Assembly (NCBI GenBank): GCA_004123355.1
Contig: SCHM01000003.1
Location: forward strand, 4,359,058-4,423,057
Direction: 5' to 3'
DNA length: 64,000 bases
From: Amphirosellinia nigrospora
Lineage: Eukaryota; Ascomycota; Sordariomycetes; Xylariales; Xylariaceae
A program made the translations under genes and the position numbers. The notes beneath the pieces were generated by a model, which ran no database searches, was not told where the DNA came from, and worked only from the letters and a program-made list of their open reading frames with translations. This document shows positions 62,320 to 64,000 of the stretch, piece after piece; the first letter of the stretch is position 1, and the number at the start of each line of letters is the position of its first letter.

Positions 62320-62871
62320 TGGGCATCATTCAGAGCGTCTGATTATTATTACCTTTTATGAATTATGTATTGTACATGGCGGGATACCGGAGTATAAAAA
62401 TACTTTCCGGGGACCGCCTTTTGGATGGTGCCCTGACAGGAATGCGATTTACGAGTTGGGCGTTTAGAAGCATAGCAGCCGTGTGAGCCGCATAAAATCC
62501 AGCTACTGGTAAAGCAGCTGGAGACGTTAGATTACCGAGGATTGATTCATAGCTGTCATACAAGATAACTCGGTCTTTCGCTCTACGAGGATGGAAGCCA
62601 CGGAATAAACAGGAATTAGCAAGACTGGCGACCTTGAATCGGACTCGACTGAGAGAGCCTGGGTCTGAGTCCTATTAAACTTAGAATCATGTTATTCACG
62701 CGTGTTATTATAAATAGAAGTCACATGGCGAAACAAAAATACAGGCAATGAAGGATGAATGTATATGTATTTTATGTCATAAATCCAAAGATGTCTTTGA
62801 TCACATTATTTAAGCATTCTTGCTTGCGCTTTTGCTCTTTTCCTCTGCTATGATGCTATGGAATGACCTAA
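62320..62871. other. Convergent intergenic region
   Basis: About 550 bp between the RING-CH gene (+) and the AAA ATPase gene (-), both ending here. It is AT-rich with no recognisable gene. Confidence 0.5.
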
Positions 62872-64000
62872 CTACTCAAAACGGGCACCCTCCTGGTGAA
62901 AAGTGCTGCGCAGGGGCAAGTCGGCATCGTATCCCTTGGAATCCATCATGTGGCGATCGAAGCTCTGCGTCGACATCTGCACCTTCTCGAACAAGCTCTG
63001 GTCGAGCACGGGCGCGCGGGGCGGCTGCTGGCCCAACTCGCGAGCGGACTCGCTCTGGATGGTGTAGTTGTGGTGGGCCAGACTGGAGGCGATCTGGAAG
63101 GCGTTGCGGATCTGGCGACCGTTCCAGCAGCCGATGGAGCGGGCGTTGTCCTCAAAGTGCCGCCCGGCGAAGTCGATGATCTGGGAGTCCTTGATGACGA
63201 GCTGGGGCTCGCCCGTCATCTCGTGGCGCTGCGCCTCGATCTCGCGCAGCTTGGCGATGTTCAGGCGGAAGATGTCGCGCGTCTGCGTCTTGTCGAGGGG
63301 TGGGTAGTAGAGCGACATGTGGATACGCGACTTGAAGGCCTCGTCGATGGTGCCCACGCGGTTCGTCGTCAGGAAGAGCAGGCCGTTGTAGTACTCGAGC
63401 ACGCGCAGGAACACGGACACGAGGGCGTTGCGCTTCATGTCGAGCTTGGAACGCTGCGAGAGGAAGACATCGGCCTCGTCGAGCAGCAGGACGCAATCCC
63501 AGAGATGCGCCAGCCGAAAGACGTTGGATAGCGATGACTCGACCTCGCTCGGCGTGAGACCGAGGTCACCGCATGTGATGACGAACAGCGGCTTCTTATA
63601 CTCCATGGCCACCGCCTCGGCGGTTGCCGTCTTTCCCACACCAGGCACACCGTGCAGAAGCACGACCAAGCCACGACCCTTGTTCTGGATCAGATCCTGG
63701 CTCGGCCCCTCGGTCGACATGTCGACGTAGCGGCGCTCCAAGGCCTTGCGCTGGAAGTGGGACGCCACGAGGCCGCGCACGATGTCCTTGTAATCCTTGA
63801 GGATCTTGAGGTTCTCGAAGACGCCGTGCTGCCGCCGGATGGGCTTGAGGAAGTTGGTGTTGACGGGCACGAAGCGGCGCTCGCGCAGGGCGTAGGCGAA
63901 CATGCGCTTCGGCAGCAGCACGAGGTCCTCGTCGCGGAGGTCGAGGGCCTGCGTCTGCGCCTCGTAGCGCCGGGCGCCCTTGAGCCGCTGCTTGAGGAAG
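62872..64000 (-). CDS. AAA ATPase family protein, C-terminal part (cut by window edge)
   Basis: The frame enters from the right edge and ends at 62872-62874. Visible residues start within FLKQRLKGARRYEAQTQALD and DEDLVLLPKRMFAYALRERR. The AAA module follows: Walker A (HGVPGVGKTATAEAVAMEY), Walker B (CVLLLDEADVFLSQR), sensor 1 (LLFLTTNRVGTIDEAF), an arginine-finger-type SRIHMSLYYPPL, and an AAA lid (CWNGRQIRNAFQIASSLAHH). It resembles the large fungus-specific AAA family with an N-terminal region often labelled DUF7025, of uncertain function. The N-terminal part is outside the window, so length and start are unknown. No frame error is seen in the 376 codons present. The coding GC is high. Confidence 0.87.
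   Translation of the reverse strand, partial: FLKQRLKGARRYEAQTQALDLRDEDLVLLPKRMFAYALRERRFVPVNTNFLKPIRRQHGVFENLKILKDYKDIVRGLVASHFQRKALERRYVDMSTEGPSQDLIQNKGRGLVVLLHGVPGVGKTATAEAVAMEYKKPLFVITCGDLGLTPSEVESSLSNVFRLAHLWDCVLLLDEADVFLSQRSKLDMKRNALVSVFLRVLEYYNGLLFLTTNRVGTIDEAFKSRIHMSLYYPPLDKTQTRDIFRLNIAKLREIEAQRHEMTGEPQLVIKDSQIIDFAGRHFEDNARSIGCWNGRQIRNAFQIASSLAHHNYTIQSESARELGQQPPRAPVLDQSLFEKVQMSTQSFDRHMMDSKGYDADLPLRSTFHQEGARFE

Overview
The window is nuclear DNA from a filamentous ascomycete (Pezizomycotina, most likely a Sordariomycete). Genes lie on both strands 0.5-4 kb apart. Introns are short (about 50-280 nt) with GTAAGT-type donors, CTAAC-like branch points and YAG acceptors. The proteins recognised are fungal families: Prp31, Clf1/Syf3, an ascomycete Arg/Ser-rich DUF3824-like protein, an La-domain protein, Sft2, Npr3, Cox19, mitochondrial uL2 (Rml2) and a B-type cyclin. 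I see no CRISPR array, operon, phage or biosynthetic cluster.

Layout. 1-380: N-terminus of a probable C2H2 zinc-finger protein leaving the left edge (-). 381-8161: no recognisable gene. 8162-12742: PRP31 (-) and CLF1 (+), two spliceosome genes in divergent orientation sharing a 611-bp gap. 14488-16594: DUF3824-like protein (-). 19825-22431: La-motif RNA-binding protein (-). 26398-27551: SFT2 (-), with a foldback MITE about 380 bp upstream. 32713-34289: bHLH factor with a long inter-helix loop (+), convergent with NPR3 (35310-38152, -). 38718-39519: secreted GPI-type Cys-rich protein (-). 40217-40717: COX19 (+). 41415-44126: fused alpha/beta succinyl-CoA synthetase-like enzyme (+), convergent with an MCT-type MFS transporter (44350-46481, -). 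48199-49501: RML2 (-). 52266-53971: cyclin B (+). 58203-60141: secreted M28 aminopeptidase (+). 61088-62319: RING-CH membrane protein (+). 62872-64000: C-terminal part of an AAA ATPase (-).

Most genes are housekeeping: splicing, translation, Golgi traffic, TORC1/nitrogen signalling, respiratory-chain assembly and cell cycle. Mitochondrial functions recur (COX19, RML2, the SCS-like enzyme), but nothing indicates co-regulation.

The most striking window-wide signal is technical or evolutionary. At least eleven otherwise normal genes carry one or more single-base indels, mostly one base missing in or beside a short homopolymer or GC-rich run. Essential genes such as PRP31, cyclin B and RML2 are hit. 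For nine of the eleven, replacing the inferred bases makes the spliced length an exact multiple of three. CLF1, SFT2, COX19, the MCT transporter and the visible AAA part are clean. I read this as residual sequencing error rather than mass pseudogenisation. Boundaries below are for the biological gene, with shift positions stated.
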